DNA from: Campylobacter concisus
Lineage (GTDB): Bacteria; Campylobacterota; Campylobacteria; Campylobacterales; Campylobacteraceae
Assembly (NCBI RefSeq): GCF_003048775.2
Contig: NZ_CP049272.1
Span: forward strand, 1,054,001 to 1,118,000
DNA: 64,000 nt
Direction of reading: 5' to 3'
Position 1 is the stretch's first letter, and each line of letters opens with the position of its first letter. A program made the position numbers and the translations under genes. This document shows, one piece after another, positions 1-8,347 of this stretch. The notes under the pieces are model-generated. The model worked only from the letters and a program-made list of their open reading frames with translations, had not been told where the DNA came from and made no database searches.

Positions 1-915
1 TTTAAGTAAATTTTGACTAGGTGCAACAGATGTGTCGCTTCCTATATTTACATCGTTTTGCGCTGCTTCATCGTAGCTATTTGGCTCTATTTTTATTGTG
101 ATTGCACCATGTGTTAAGACAACTGGACTAACCACAGCATTTATGCCACTTACTATCGTGCCAGTTCTTTCATCAACCACTATCTTTTCATCTGGCTTAT
201 ACTCCACATCAAGATCAAGCACAGCACTTACAAGCTCGATAATACTAACATCATCTGGCTTTTTAACGATAACCGTTCTTGGATCGATCGCCTTTGCGGT
301 ATCGTCAGAGATATTTGCATTTATAGCATTTTGGATATCAAGAGCGGTTTTAAAATTTGTATCTTTTAGGCTTAGTCTTATACTATCTTGATTGTAAATA
401 TCATAAGTAACTTCTCGTTCAACCAAAGCTCCATTTAGGATAGAGCCAACGGTTGGGTGGTTGCCACCTGTTCTGCCCACGCTTTTACCACCGATACTTA
501 AAGCACCCTGAGCCAAAGCATAAATATCACCATCAACGCCTTTTAGTGGCGTCATGAGAAGAGTACCACCTTGCAAACTTTTTGCATCGCCGATAGATGA
601 GATCACGACATCAAGCTTATCGCCATGCCTTGCAAATGCAGGAAGCTTAGCTGTTACCATAACAGCAGCTGCGTTTTTTGACTTGATATCATCTGGGTTT
701 ATCTTTACGTTTACACCTTGAAGCATGTTTGATAAAGACTGGATCGTAAATTTTGACGTTGAGCCATCACCTGTGCCGTTTAGTCCGACAACTAGACCAT
801 AGCCTATTAGCTGGTTATCTCTTACGCCAACTATACTTGCAAGCTCTTTTATCTGCGTAGCAAAAGCTGAAGTAGCTATCACTGAAGCTGCTACAAAAGA
901 TAAAAATTTTTTCAT
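1..915 (-). CDS. flgI: Flagellar P-ring protein FlgI (partial, C-terminus off window)
   Basis: The first 305 codons of FlgI are present; the family is usually about 350 residues, so roughly the last 45 lie beyond base 1. FlgI is exported to the periplasm and polymerises into the P ring around the flagellar rod. The translation begins with a cleavable signal peptide (MKKFLSFVAASVIATSAFA). Conserved stretches follow, including LIGYGLVVGLNGTGD and GGTLLMTPLKGVDGDIYALAQG. The ATG has AAAAAT immediately upstream and AGGAAAA as the ribosome site. A sigma54-type promoter lies 38 bases upstream of the start codon, consistent with rod/ring genes being sigma54-dependent in Campylobacter. Confidence 0.95.
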   Translation of the reverse strand, partial: MKKFLSFVAASVIATSAFATQIKELASIVGVRDNQLIGYGLVVGLNGTGDGSTSKFTIQSLSNMLQGVNVKINPDDIKSKNAAAVMVTAKLPAFARHGDKLDVVISSIGDAKSLQGGTLLMTPLKGVDGDIYALAQGALSIGGKSVGRTGGNHPTVGSILNGALVEREVTYDIYNQDSIRLSLKDTNFKTALDIQNAINANISDDTAKAIDPRTVIVKKPDDVSIIELVSAVLDLDVEYKPDEKIVVDERTGTIVSGINAVVSPVVLTHGAITIKIEPNSYDEAAQNDVNIGSDTSVAPSQNLLK

Positions 916-952
916 ATTTTTTCCTAAAATTTAGCTATTTTAGGTTTTTAAA

Positions 953-966
953 GCAAAAGATGTTCC
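953..966 (-). promoter_or_regulatory. Sigma54-type -24/-12 promoter for flgI
   Basis: Reading the minus strand, TTGGAAC-N5-TTGCTTT gives the invariant GG and GC separated by exactly 10 bases. This matches the sigma54 (RpoN) consensus used for middle-class flagellar genes in Campylobacter. It sits between the rsmD stop codon and the flgI start. Confidence 0.75.
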
Positions 967-979
967 AATTTTTTATAAA

Positions 980-1546
980 TTATTGGAAGTAAGAGAGCGA
1001 AGTAACTCCAAATTTTTTAAATTTTACAAGCTTATATGTAGAAATTTCATCGCTAAATTTAAAGTCACTGTTGTGCTCAAAAACTATCATGTAAATTTTC
1101 TCTTTTTTTAGCTGTGATATTAAATTTACAAGCTTTTCGTAGATATCATCAAAGCCAGCTCTTATGTCAAACGGTGGATCAAGGTAGAGCAAGACTTTAC
1201 CACTTTGAGAATTTACAAGATCAGGCAAGACAGAAAAAGTATCACCATTTATCGCTTTTAAATTTGTAACTCCAAGGCTAGCAAGGTTGCTTTGCGTAAT
1301 CTTAAAAGCAGCTCTATCTTTTTCTATAGCGATAGCCTCACGCGCTCCGTTGCTAACGGCCTCGCTTGCCATCACGCCACTTCCACCAAAACCCTCTATA
1401 AATGTAAGTGAGTAAATTTCATCTCTAATGACGTTAAAAAAGGACTCTTTTACGATGCTTTTTGTGCTTCTAGTCGTGCTTAGGCTTGGTAGTTCAAGCC
1501 TTTTGCCTTTAAATTTACCACTTGAAATTTTAGTGTAAAGCTTCAC
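980..1546 (-). CDS. rsmD: 16S rRNA (guanine966-N2)-methyltransferase RsmD
   Basis: A 188-residue class I SAM-dependent methyltransferase of the RsmD family, which methylates G966 of 16S rRNA during 30S assembly. The N-terminus has the family signature of the SGKFKGKRLELP type followed by STRSTKSIVKESFFNVI. The SAM-binding loop reads FIEGFGGSGVMASEAVSNGA and the catalytic motif is LDPPF near residue 123, the N6/N2-methylase D/N-PP-F/Y signature. The start codon overlaps the upstream gene by four bases (ATGA), so the two are translationally coupled. Confidence 0.92.
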   Translation of the reverse strand: MKLYTKISSGKFKGKRLELPSLSTTRSTKSIVKESFFNVIRDEIYSLTFIEGFGGSGVMASEAVSNGAREAIAIEKDRAAFKITQSNLASLGVTNLKAINGDTFSVLPDLVNSQSGKVLLYLDPPFDIRAGFDDIYEKLVNLISQLKKEKIYMIVFEHNSDFKFSDEISTYKLVKFKKFGVTSLSYFQ

Positions 1547-1887
1547 TGATTTGCCCTTAAAATTTCAAGCAAATCGGCTTTAAATTTATCTATCAAAAGT
1601 GAGATTTTCTCTTCTAAGCTCTTTTCATTTTTAGCTTCATTTAGCTCATTTACTTTTGAAATTTGCATAGCTGAGTAAAATTCTTCAAGCGTATCAAGGA
1701 GTGTCGTTTTAGTAAAAGGATGAGAAAGATGAGCATTTTTACCTATTATAAATAGCGGTTTTTTTGTCACGATCTCGCGGTCACTCACTACAAAATCACA
1801 ATCCTTATGATGAGCAGCCAAATTTCCACAAAAAAGCAGCAGTGTCTTTTGAAGTAAAATACACTCGCACTCAAATGAAATTTTCAT
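1543..1887 (-). CDS. Conserved hypothetical protein upstream of rsmD
   Basis: A 114-residue protein that I do not recognise. The first half has hydrophobic strands (ILLQKTLLLFCG, KPLFIIGKNAHLSHPF) suggesting a small alpha/beta fold; the second half is charged and helical. There is no signal peptide or membrane segment. It is the first gene of a two-gene unit with rsmD (ATGA overlap). Cysteines at C7 and C9 (CEC) and C20 near the N-terminus might be noted but form no recognisable metal motif. The AGGAAGAGAT ribosome site supports this start. Confidence 0.7.
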   Translation of the reverse strand: MKISFECECILLQKTLLLFCGNLAAHHKDCDFVVSDREIVTKKPLFIIGKNAHLSHPFTKTTLLDTLEEFYSAMQISKVNELNEAKNEKSLEEKISLLIDKFKADLLEILRANQ

Positions 1888-1948
1888 ATCTCTTCCTATA
1901 AATTTTTGCTCGATTTTAGCCTAAATAATCAAAAATTTATATAAACAC

Positions 1949-1975
1949 TAAAGGATTTTAAAATTTTACCGATGT
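1949..1975 (+). promoter_or_regulatory. Sigma28 (FliA)-type promoter for flaG-fliD-fliS
   Basis: TAAAGGAT followed after 13 bases by CGATGT (TAAA-box, N11, ACCGATGT). This fits the flagellar sigma28 consensus TAAAGTTT-N11-GCCGATAA in both sequence and spacing. It lies 33 bases before the flaG start, which is where late flagellar genes carry such promoters. Confidence 0.7.
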
Positions 1976-2007
1976 AGAAGATAACGTAAGTTTTAAGGAG
2001 TAAAACT

Positions 2008-2403
2008 ATGGAAATCTTTAAGGCAGCAGCAAATCAGGTGCTAGATACGAGCATGAGCACATCTGCTCAGCGTCAAATAGATAGCAGACCTATTGAGCAT
2101 TCTGATATAAAATTAAATGCTGATAAAAACAATGAAACCAAAGATGTTAACGAGCTAGACGGACTTAGCAACGAAGAGCTTGCCAAAAGAACAAGAGAGG
2201 TCACTGACAGACTAAACTATCAAATGCAGCAACTCGATACTAATGTAAGGTTTGCTTACAATGAGAAGCTAAATTTAATGGTCGTGCAAGTAAAAGATGC
2301 TAAAACTGGCGAAGAGATAACACAACTTCCAAGCAAAGAGGCTATAAGAATAAGTGAGTATTTCAAAGAAAGTATCGGAATACTTTTTGACAAGGAGAGT
2401 TAA
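2008..2403 (+). CDS. flaG: Flagellar protein FlaG
   Basis: A 131-residue FlaG family protein. The conserved C-terminal half contains LNYQMQQLDTNVRFAYNEKLNLMVVQVKDAKTGEEITQLPSKEAIRI, typical of FlaG; the N-terminal third is polar and poorly conserved. FlaG influences filament length and assembly and is normally encoded directly before the filament cap. The strong ribosome site TTTTAAGGAG precedes the ATG, and a sigma28-type promoter lies just upstream. Only two bases separate it from fliD, so it is the lead gene of the flaG-fliD-fliS operon. Confidence 0.93.
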   Translation: MEIFKAAANQVLDTSMSTSAQRQIDSRPIEHSDIKLNADKNNETKDVNELDGLSNEELAKRTREVTDRLNYQMQQLDTNVRFAYNEKLNLMVVQVKDAKTGEEITQLPSKEAIRISEYFKESIGILFDKES

Positions 2404-2405
2404 AA

Positions 2406-4166
2406 ATGGCAGTAGGTAATGTAACAAATTTAGGCATCGGCACAAAAAATAGCGGACTAAATGATGATCTTATCAAGAAATTAAAAGAAGCAGATGAAGC
2501 AGGACAGATCAAGCCTTTAACAAAAAGGCTAGAGAGAAACGACCTAAAGCAAAAAGACCTTGCAGCGCTAAAAACTCTAGTTAGCAACGTAAACGTAAGT
2601 GGCAAAACACTTGGCGGAGAGGCACTTTATCTAAAAAGAACTACAAATAATGCTGGCAAAAGCGTAACAGCCTCAGCGGCAAATGGTGTTAGCGTGCAAA
2701 ATTTTAGTATCGATGTGCAAAAACTTGCTCAAAAAGATACATTTCAAAGCTCAAATTTCAAAAACGCTTCAAACTTAGTAGGTGCGACAAATAACGGCTC
2801 TTTTGACATTGAGATCGATGGACAAAAATTTTCTATTAGCGTAACTAGATCAACCACATATCAAGATATTGTAGACAAGATAAATGATATTAGTGGCGGT
2901 AAATTGCAAGCTAGAATTTTAAACGTTGGCGGAGATAAACCAAATCAAATCATGCTTCAATCAGGCAACACTGGCGCAACACAGACTATTAAATTTTCAA
3001 ATGATACAGCTGGCGTTTTAGATAAGCTAGGCTGGGATAGTACGCAGTTTCAAGATAAAGATGCAAATGGCACTCTGCTAACAAATCCTGATGGCACACC
3101 AAAGATGACATCAAATTTTGAAAAAAATAGAATTTTAAAGGCACAAGATGCGGAATTTACATATAACGGAGTAAATGTAAAAAGAAGCAAGAATACTTTC
3201 AACGACTTAAGACCGGGAATTTCTATTACATTAAATGAAACTGGTAAAACAAACGTAAGCGTCTCTCAGGATACAAAAGAGGTAATAAAAGCGGTTGAAG
3301 AATTTATCAAAGACTACAACCTAATGACCATGAACCTTGGTATAGCCACAAAATATGACGAGGAAAAGGGGGCTGGCACTTTCCAAGGCGTTAGCGAAAT
3401 TTCAAGTTTAAGATCAAACATTGGTCGTCTTGTAAATGGACAAGATAGCGAAGGCAAAGCATTAAGTAAATATGGCATAGTGCCTGATAAAGACGGACAG
3501 CTTCAGCTTGATCTAAATAAACTAAATGCAGCTCTTAGCAAAGATCCTGAAGAGATTCAGAAATTTTTCATGGGATCAAGCAAGATCGAGCCAATAAGCT
3601 ATATGGGAGCATCGACTGTTAGCGCTGGAGCATTAGACATAAAAGCTGGCGATCTTACGATAAACGGCAAGTCAGTTACATTCTCAACTACTGCCACAGC
3701 CACAGCCGAAGAGAACGCGCTAAAACTTCAACAAGCCATAAATGACGCTGGTATAACTGGAGTTACAGCTAGTCTTGATAAAAGTGGCAAAAGAATCGTC
3801 TTAAAAAGAAGCGATGGCGAAAATATCGAGGTAAAAGGTAAAAATTCAGCCTTAACAGCTCTAGGTATGAATGAAGCTACTATAAATCCAGTAACCAAAA
3901 AGACAGATGGGCTATTTACAAAGCTAGCTAAAATGCTTGATGGTGTCGTTGGCAAAAGTGGTACGATGGTTGCTATGCAAAATCAGTTAAAAGACGAGAA
4001 TGAGTCGATCACAAAAAACAAAGAGAGCACACAAAAGCTTTTAGATGAAAAGTACACAACAATGCAAGAGCGTTTTATCAAGTATAACGCTATCATAGCA
4101 AGCTTAGAAAATCAGTTCTCAACACTAAAATCAATGATCGATGCAGAGATAAATAGCAGAAAATAA
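2406..4166 (+). CDS. fliD: Flagellar filament cap protein FliD
   Basis: A 586-residue FliD (HAP2), the cap that folds flagellin monomers onto the filament tip. The N-terminal FliD domain shows GLNDDLIKKLKEADEAGQIKPLTKRLERNDLKQKDLAALKTL-type heptads; the central domains are beta-rich. The C-terminal coiled coil (about residues 500-586) ends in MIDAEINSRK. Length is within the range for Campylobacter FliD. It is secreted through the flagellar type III apparatus, so no Sec signal is expected or seen. It is followed after nine bases by its partner chaperone gene region (fliS). Confidence 0.96.
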   Translation: MAVGNVTNLGIGTKNSGLNDDLIKKLKEADEAGQIKPLTKRLERNDLKQKDLAALKTLVSNVNVSGKTLGGEALYLKRTTNNAGKSVTASAANGVSVQNFSIDVQKLAQKDTFQSSNFKNASNLVGATNNGSFDIEIDGQKFSISVTRSTTYQDIVDKINDISGGKLQARILNVGGDKPNQIMLQSGNTGATQTIKFSNDTAGVLDKLGWDSTQFQDKDANGTLLTNPDGTPKMTSNFEKNRILKAQDAEFTYNGVNVKRSKNTFNDLRPGISITLNETGKTNVSVSQDTKEVIKAVEEFIKDYNLMTMNLGIATKYDEEKGAGTFQGVSEISSLRSNIGRLVNGQDSEGKALSKYGIVPDKDGQLQLDLNKLNAALSKDPEEIQKFFMGSSKIEPISYMGASTVSAGALDIKAGDLTINGKSVTFSTTATATAEENALKLQQAINDAGITGVTASLDKSGKRIVLKRSDGENIEVKGKNSALTALGMNEATINPVTKKTDGLFTKLAKMLDGVVGKSGTMVAMQNQLKDENESITKNKESTQKLLDEKYTTMQERFIKYNAIIASLENQFSTLKSMIDAEINSRK

Positions 4167-4175
4167 GAGAGAAAG

Positions 4176-4547
4176 ATGAATCAAAGTGCATATAGTGCAT
4201 ACGCACAGTCTAGTTTTGGGGGCATTGAGTCCCCAACTAAATTAATAGAAATGCTTTATGACGGGATTTTAAAATTTATATTTCGTACAAAAAAGGCGAT
4301 AGAAGCTGGAGATATAGAGAAAAAAGTTTATTATATAAATAGGACAAACGCTATTTTTGTTGAGCTTTTAAATTCGCTTGATTATTCTCAAGGCGATGTA
4401 GCTCACTATCTTAGCGGCCTTTATACAAGACAGATGCAGCTTCTTGCTATGGCAAATATACAAAACGATGTCGCAGCTTTAAATGAAGTAACCAATGTTG
4501 TAAAGCAACTATCTGAAGCATGGAGAGAGGTAACGTCAGGTGAATAG
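4176..4547 (+). CDS. fliS: Flagellin export chaperone FliS
   Basis: A 123-residue helical cytoplasmic chaperone that binds the C-terminus of flagellin before export. The family pattern is clear: an N-terminal AYAQSSF... segment, then PTKLIEMLYDGILKFI, and RTNAIFVELLNSLDYSQGDVAHYLSGLY. The GAGAGAAAG ribosome site is close to the ATG. The gene overlaps the next small gene by eight bases, indicating translational coupling within the flaG-fliD-fliS unit. Confidence 0.95.
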   Translation: MNQSAYSAYAQSSFGGIESPTKLIEMLYDGILKFIFRTKKAIEAGDIEKKVYYINRTNAIFVELLNSLDYSQGDVAHYLSGLYTRQMQLLAMANIQNDVAALNEVTNVVKQLSEAWREVTSGE

Positions 4548-4767
4548 TTGGATCAATGAGTTTAAATTAGCATTGATAAACGAAGATACAGGCAAGATAG
4601 CTGCTTTATCACAAAATTTTAGTGAAGATATGTTTACTAGCCTAGCTCTAGCACAAGAAGCACAAGCACTAATTGGCGGTGCAATAGAGCTTTTAAAAAG
4701 TAAGTCTTCACACATCCAAAATGAGCTTATAAAGCTACAAAAAGCTCAAAAATACGTAACAAACTAA
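4540..4767 (+). CDS. Small helical protein downstream of fliS, possible FliT-type chaperone
   Basis: A 75-residue, almost wholly helical polar protein with no signal or membrane segment. Its start overlaps fliS by eight bases. The position after fliD-fliS is where FliT, the export chaperone of FliD, is found in enterobacteria, and a small protein occupies the same place in Campylobacter. Sequence identity to FliT is not something I can claim; the assignment rests on position, size and predicted helicity. The C-terminal half (LIGGAIELLKSKSSHIQNELIKLQKAQKYV) looks like an amphipathic helix. Confidence 0.7.
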   Translation: MNSWINEFKLALINEDTGKIAALSQNFSEDMFTSLALAQEAQALIGGAIELLKSKSSHIQNELIKLQKAQKYVTN

Positions 4768-4787
4768 TCAATTTTTATAAATTTAAA

Positions 4788-5105
4788 GGCACGGCGTTAA
4801 GCCGAGTTCTGTCTTGAGCGATCATTTATCTACGCTTGCTTTTACAAACAAACTCTAGCGAAGGGTTTTAATATAAGACCAAAACCATCCCTTCTTGCTG
4901 CAGGTTGGGTTTATATGGCCACGCAAGTTACCAAGCGTGCCGGTGGGCTCTTACTCCGCCGTTTCACCTTTACCGCCGAAGCGGAAGTCTGCTTTCTGTT
5001 ACACTATCCCTTAGGTTTCCCTAGCCATCCGTTAGATGGAACCTTGTCTTATCGCAGCTCGGACTTTCCTCTTTTGTAAAAACAAAAGCGATCACTTACC
5101 GTGCC
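4788..5105 (-). ncRNA. rnpB: RNase P RNA, bacterial type A
   Basis: The catalytic RNA that removes tRNA 5' leaders. On the minus strand the 5' end GGCACGG (5105-5099) pairs with CCGUGCC at the 3' end (4794-4788), forming helix P1. The universally conserved P4 segment GAGGAAAGUCCGAGCU starts near 5071. The downstream conserved blocks CAGGGUA-like, ACAGAAAGCAGA (CR-type) and the 3' ACAGAACUCGGCUUA are present in the expected order. The length of 318 nt is normal. It lies convergent to the fliS-side operon with only about 20 bases between. Confidence 0.93.
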
Positions 5106-5287
5106 AGGTCAAAATTATAGCGGTTTTGGCTTAAATTTATAGCTTTAGCTTTTATTACAACTACACTTACTTCTTCTAAGCCATATAATTTTACACACAA
5201 AAAGCGACTTTATAGACAACCTTTTGAGCAAAAGCCTAGCTTAACATTTTATATAAATTTTACTCTTAAAACAGCTGTATTTTTATC

Positions 5288-5905
5288 TCAAAGTGAAATA
5301 AATTCAGCATTATTCATAGGTCGTAAATCGTACGAGTCCCCAAATTTCTCCATTATCTCGCACGTGGCCTGCGTAAAAGGCTCGCAGCCAAAGTGTGGCA
5401 CGACGCAAAAATTAACTAAATTTAACCCCGTAAAATCGCTCATATTTGGGCTATTTTCATCCATTAGCGTAGCATATTTCGTATCTGGAGCCGCCGCTAT
5501 CGCTCCCGCCGACTCACCGATATAAATTTTGCCCGCTTTGACTGCATTTTTTATAGCTTGCCAGACGCGCGATTTTTGCAGCTCGTTAAGCAGATAAAAC
5601 GTATTTCCGCCGCTAACGTAAATGATGTCGCACTGACTAATAGTAGATAAAATTTTATCTTCACAAGATGGCTCATCTTGGCTAGATACTAGCGCTGCCG
5701 AATCCTTGGCGCAAGAGACGTCAAGGTGTCTTAGCTTCGCACCAAAATTTTCTAAAATCTCCGCCGCTTCGCCGACGTAGAAATTTACCTCTTCAAATTT
5801 GGCCGCAGTATCTATAAAAACAATATCTTTGCCTTGAAAATTTACCACTTCATTAATCTTGCTCGCAACCTCCGCAAAGTAAGAGCAAAGAAAAATATTT
5901 GCCAT
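5288..5905 (-). CDS. Peptidase S51 family protein (dipeptidase E-like)
   Basis: A 205-residue cytoplasmic serine peptidase of family S51 (PepE, cyanophycinase-like). The nucleophile motif is YIGESAGA, with the catalytic Ser in G-x-S-A-G. VSGGNTFYLL forms the preceding Gly-rich strand and VVPHFG carries the likely catalytic His. I place the start at the ATG at 5905 (MANIFLCSYF) because AAGGA lies seven bases upstream; a 15-residue upstream extension is possible but lacks a ribosome site. Codons are GC-richer than neighbours. The substrate is unknown; PepE itself cleaves Asp-X dipeptides. Confidence 0.85.
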   Translation of the reverse strand: MANIFLCSYFAEVASKINEVVNFQGKDIVFIDTAAKFEEVNFYVGEAAEILENFGAKLRHLDVSCAKDSAALVSSQDEPSCEDKILSTISQCDIIYVSGGNTFYLLNELQKSRVWQAIKNAVKAGKIYIGESAGAIAAAPDTKYATLMDENSPNMSDFTGLNLVNFCVVPHFGCEPFTQATCEIMEKFGDSYDLRPMNNAEFISL

Positions 5906-6362
5906 TTTTAATCCTTTTAAAATATAAATTTGCAAACCCATTATATCCAAACGAGCCTAGAAACACTTGTGTTTCGCGTCGCCAGCGCATCTTGCTTTAC
6001 GGGTAAAATTTAGCGATTTTAGGATAAGGATCTTGGTGCAAAAATTTGATAAATTTAGCCACAAATTTAAATTTAAAATAATAAAGTAAAGTATTTTTGT
6101 ACCGCTTGGCTCACAGCTTTTAAAGAGCGTCAGGCGAGGTGAATTTTGATTTGTGAAATTTAAACTTGAAAGTTAAGGCGAAGTTTTGCGAGATGGTTTT
6201 AAATGTTTTATGTGCCACTATGCTCGTAGCTAAACAAAAGAAGTAAATTTCGTCCAAAAATAAGGCATACAGCCTATCGCAGAGCAAAATTTATACTCTG
6301 CTTGCAGTTACCGGCATAGACACAAAAATCATTTAAAAGCGCTCACAAGACGAGTCGCCGCC
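5906..6362. other. 457-bp gap containing one copy of a dispersed intergenic repeat
   Basis: No gene is supported between the S51 peptidase start and the truD stop. The right part (about 6188-6360) resembles the intergenic stretch next to lepA and is listed separately as a repeat. The left part holds AT-rich sequence with no tRNA, terminator or riboswitch that I can recognise. Confidence 0.6.
6188..6360 (-). repeat. Imperfect dispersed intergenic element, copy A (3' of truD)
   Basis: Three blocks in the same order also occur at 29251-29357 beside lepA. These are a 20-base block matching at 16 of 20 positions (6188-6207), a hairpin core framed by AAATTT (6245-6292), and GCGCTCAC near the right end (6339-6346). 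The hairpin tip is AGGC-N5-GCCT here and GGAC-N5-GTCC in copy B, so pairing is kept while the bases differ. The element ends 17 bases from the truD stop codon. Confidence 0.55.
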
Positions 6363-7487
6363 CTATTCAAAGATGTTTTTATGCAAGATTTCTTCTAGCA
6401 CCACCGTTGCGTAGCTGCCTTTTTGCAGCGTAAAATTTATCGTAAAGTGCGCTTTTTCCTCGTTGTATTTGTAGCTTGTATCCTCCAAGTAGCACCACGC
6501 AAAGCGCCTAGATCCCGTCATTTTAGCTTTGTGTTCATTTGCCTGCGCGAAAACTTGATCCTCTACCATTCTCGCCGCCCCCTGCGCCTCATACGCCTTC
6601 GCGCCCGCGATCAGCCCGCAGCTAGTGATATCTCTAGCGTCAAATCGCGCGCCCTCCGCGCCCAAATCCTCGCACAAAAAGCACTTGCCGTGCGGGTAGT
6701 GGCCCAAAACTTCGCCCTCTATCAGTTTAAAAAATCTCTTTTGCGATTTTAAATTTTTCAAAATCGCACTGTCAAAATACGGGTAAATTTGAGCTAGCTC
6801 TCCTAGGCTAAAATCCTGCGCAAACCTCGAAATCTCCACGCGTCTGCTAAGCCAGCGGTTAAAAAGATCGCTTTGATATGCCGAGATCAAAAAGTCGTTT
6901 AACTTTGGATTTTTACTCTTTTTGCCGTTTATCGTCCCATTTTTAAGTATCTCCAGTCCAGTTTCGGCGTTGTCGCCAAATTTACCAAAACGCTGATAGC
7001 CAAAGTAGTTTGCATAGCCCATTTTATCAATACTAACAAATGCTTGCTCTAGCTTTTTGGCATTACTTGGTAGCACCTTTTTTAAGCGGATAAAAAAGCT
7101 ATTTCCCTTTAGATGTCCGATGCGAAGCTTATTTTTATGCGCATTTAGGCTTAAAATTTTCATCTTTTCGTGGCTAAAATTCGCTAAATTGCTCTCAAAT
7201 TTGCGTGGCATAGAGATAAACTGCGTCGTCATGCCCTGCTTGTCCTTTAGCCCAGCATAGCCAAAGTCGCGCATCTTAGCTCCAGTGACCTCACTTAAGA
7301 CGTGCAAGGCCTCTTGTGTCGTCATATCTTTTTTAGAAATTTCAACGATCAAGTGCTCGCCATCCCCACTAAATTCGTAAAGCGGTATCTCACGCACGAC
7401 AAAATCATCTGAATTTTTAGAAAAATAAGCCTCGATGGGTGCATGAGTGAGCGCATAAAGTGGCTTAAAAGTGGTGGTTTCTTGCAT
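6363..7487 (-). CDS. truD: tRNA pseudouridine(13) synthase TruD
   Basis: A 374-residue TruD family enzyme that converts U13 of tRNA-Glu to pseudouridine. The catalytic Asp sits in [14 protein letters not shown] near residue 82, and NYFGYQRFG is the conserved family block near residue 160. [20 protein letters not shown] follows, as in other members. It overlaps the thiL end by 23 bases, so the two form an operon. Base composition is mosaic: the 3' part (6541-6720) is 57-65% GC per 60-base line, whereas the 5' part (about 7021-7080) is near 33%, suggesting a recombination junction inside the gene. Confidence 0.94.
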   Translation of the reverse strand: MQETTTFKPLYALTHAPIEAYFSKNSDDFVVREIPLYEFSGDGEHLIVEISKKDMTTQEALHVLSEVTGAKMRDFGYAGLKDKQGMTTQFISMPRKFESNLANFSHEKMKILSLNAHKNKLRIGHLKGNSFFIRLKKVLPSNAKKLEQAFVSIDKMGYANYFGYQRFGKFGDNAETGLEILKNGTINGKKSKNPKLNDFLISAYQSDLFNRWLSRRVEISRFAQDFSLGELAQIYPYFDSAILKNLKSQKRFFKLIEGEVLGHYPHGKCFLCEDLGAEGARFDARDITSCGLIAGAKAYEAQGAARMVEDQVFAQANEHKAKMTGSRRFAWCYLEDTSYKYNEEKAHFTINFTLQKGSYATVVLEEILHKNIFE

Positions 7488-8286
7488 TTTGTTTTAACCT
7501 TTTATTTGAAATTTTTGCAAAGACGTTAATCTTTGTCCGTGTTTTTGCGGCGATCCTTTTGATAGCGTTTAAATTTTTAGGACAAAAAGTAAATAAAATT
7601 TCATACTCTTCGCCGCTACTAAGCTCAAATTTACTTAGCTTTTTTGTAAATTTAGCACCCTTTTTGCTAGCCTTTAAAAGCTTAGCAAGATCAGCATTTA
7701 GCCCATCTGAGATATCCATAGCGGAGTTTATAAGATGAGCTGCTTTGTAGAAAAAATTATCTCTTAAAATAGGTTTTTTAAATCGCGAGTTTTTTGAAAT
7801 TTTAGCTAGCCTCAGAAGCGAATTTAGCCCCTTTTTGCTACCTCCAAGCTCGCCCGTAAAAGCTACCAGATCTCCGTATTTTGCATTTTTTCTAAGCACA
7901 GCTTTACCATTTAGCTCGCCAATTATACTAACGCTTATATTTAAAATTTTGCTACTTATCGTGTCGCCACCGATTATCTTTACGCCAAACTCCTCGCACG
8001 CTCTGTTTATGCCAGCGCTTAGCTCTTTGATTTGCTGCGGCAAAAAATTCTTTGGCAAACTAAGTCCAAGAAGCGCAAATTTTGGCCTAGCATTCATCAC
8101 GATTGTATCTGAAAAATTTACGATCATCGCCTTGTAGCCGATCTCTTCAAGGCTTAGCCAGCCATGCTTAAAGTGCGAGTTTTCAGCAAAAATATCCTTG
8201 CTAAAGACCTGCTTGCCAAGCACAGCCGCATCATCGCCAATATAAGCGTTACCAAAGCATTCAATCGTGAAATTTTCTTTATCCAT
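7465..8286 (-). CDS. thiL: Thiamine-monophosphate kinase ThiL
   Basis: A 273-residue kinase of the PurM/ThiL superfamily, which phosphorylates thiamine phosphate to the active cofactor thiamine diphosphate. The Mg-ATP motif YIGDDAAVL is at the N-terminus. [31 protein letters not shown] and [16 protein letters not shown] are the other family motifs. It is somewhat shorter than the usual 310-330 residues, as is common in Campylobacterota. Its 3' end overlaps truD, and it is the first gene of that unit. Confidence 0.92.
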   Translation of the reverse strand: MDKENFTIECFGNAYIGDDAAVLGKQVFSKDIFAENSHFKHGWLSLEEIGYKAMIVNFSDTIVMNARPKFALLGLSLPKNFLPQQIKELSAGINRACEEFGVKIIGGDTISSKILNISVSIIGELNGKAVLRKNAKYGDLVAFTGELGGSKKGLNSLLRLAKISKNSRFKKPILRDNFFYKAAHLINSAMDISDGLNADLAKLLKASKKGAKFTKKLSKFELSSGEEYEILFTFCPKNLNAIKRIAAKTRTKINVFAKISNKRLKQNARNHHF

Positions 8287-8347
8287 CGGGCCATTATAAT
8301 GAAACTCCTTTTAATTTTAGGATAAAATAAGCCAAAAAAGGAGCTAA

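Noticed and set aside
98..391. Plus-strand frame at the window start
   Set aside because: Antisense shadow of flgI.
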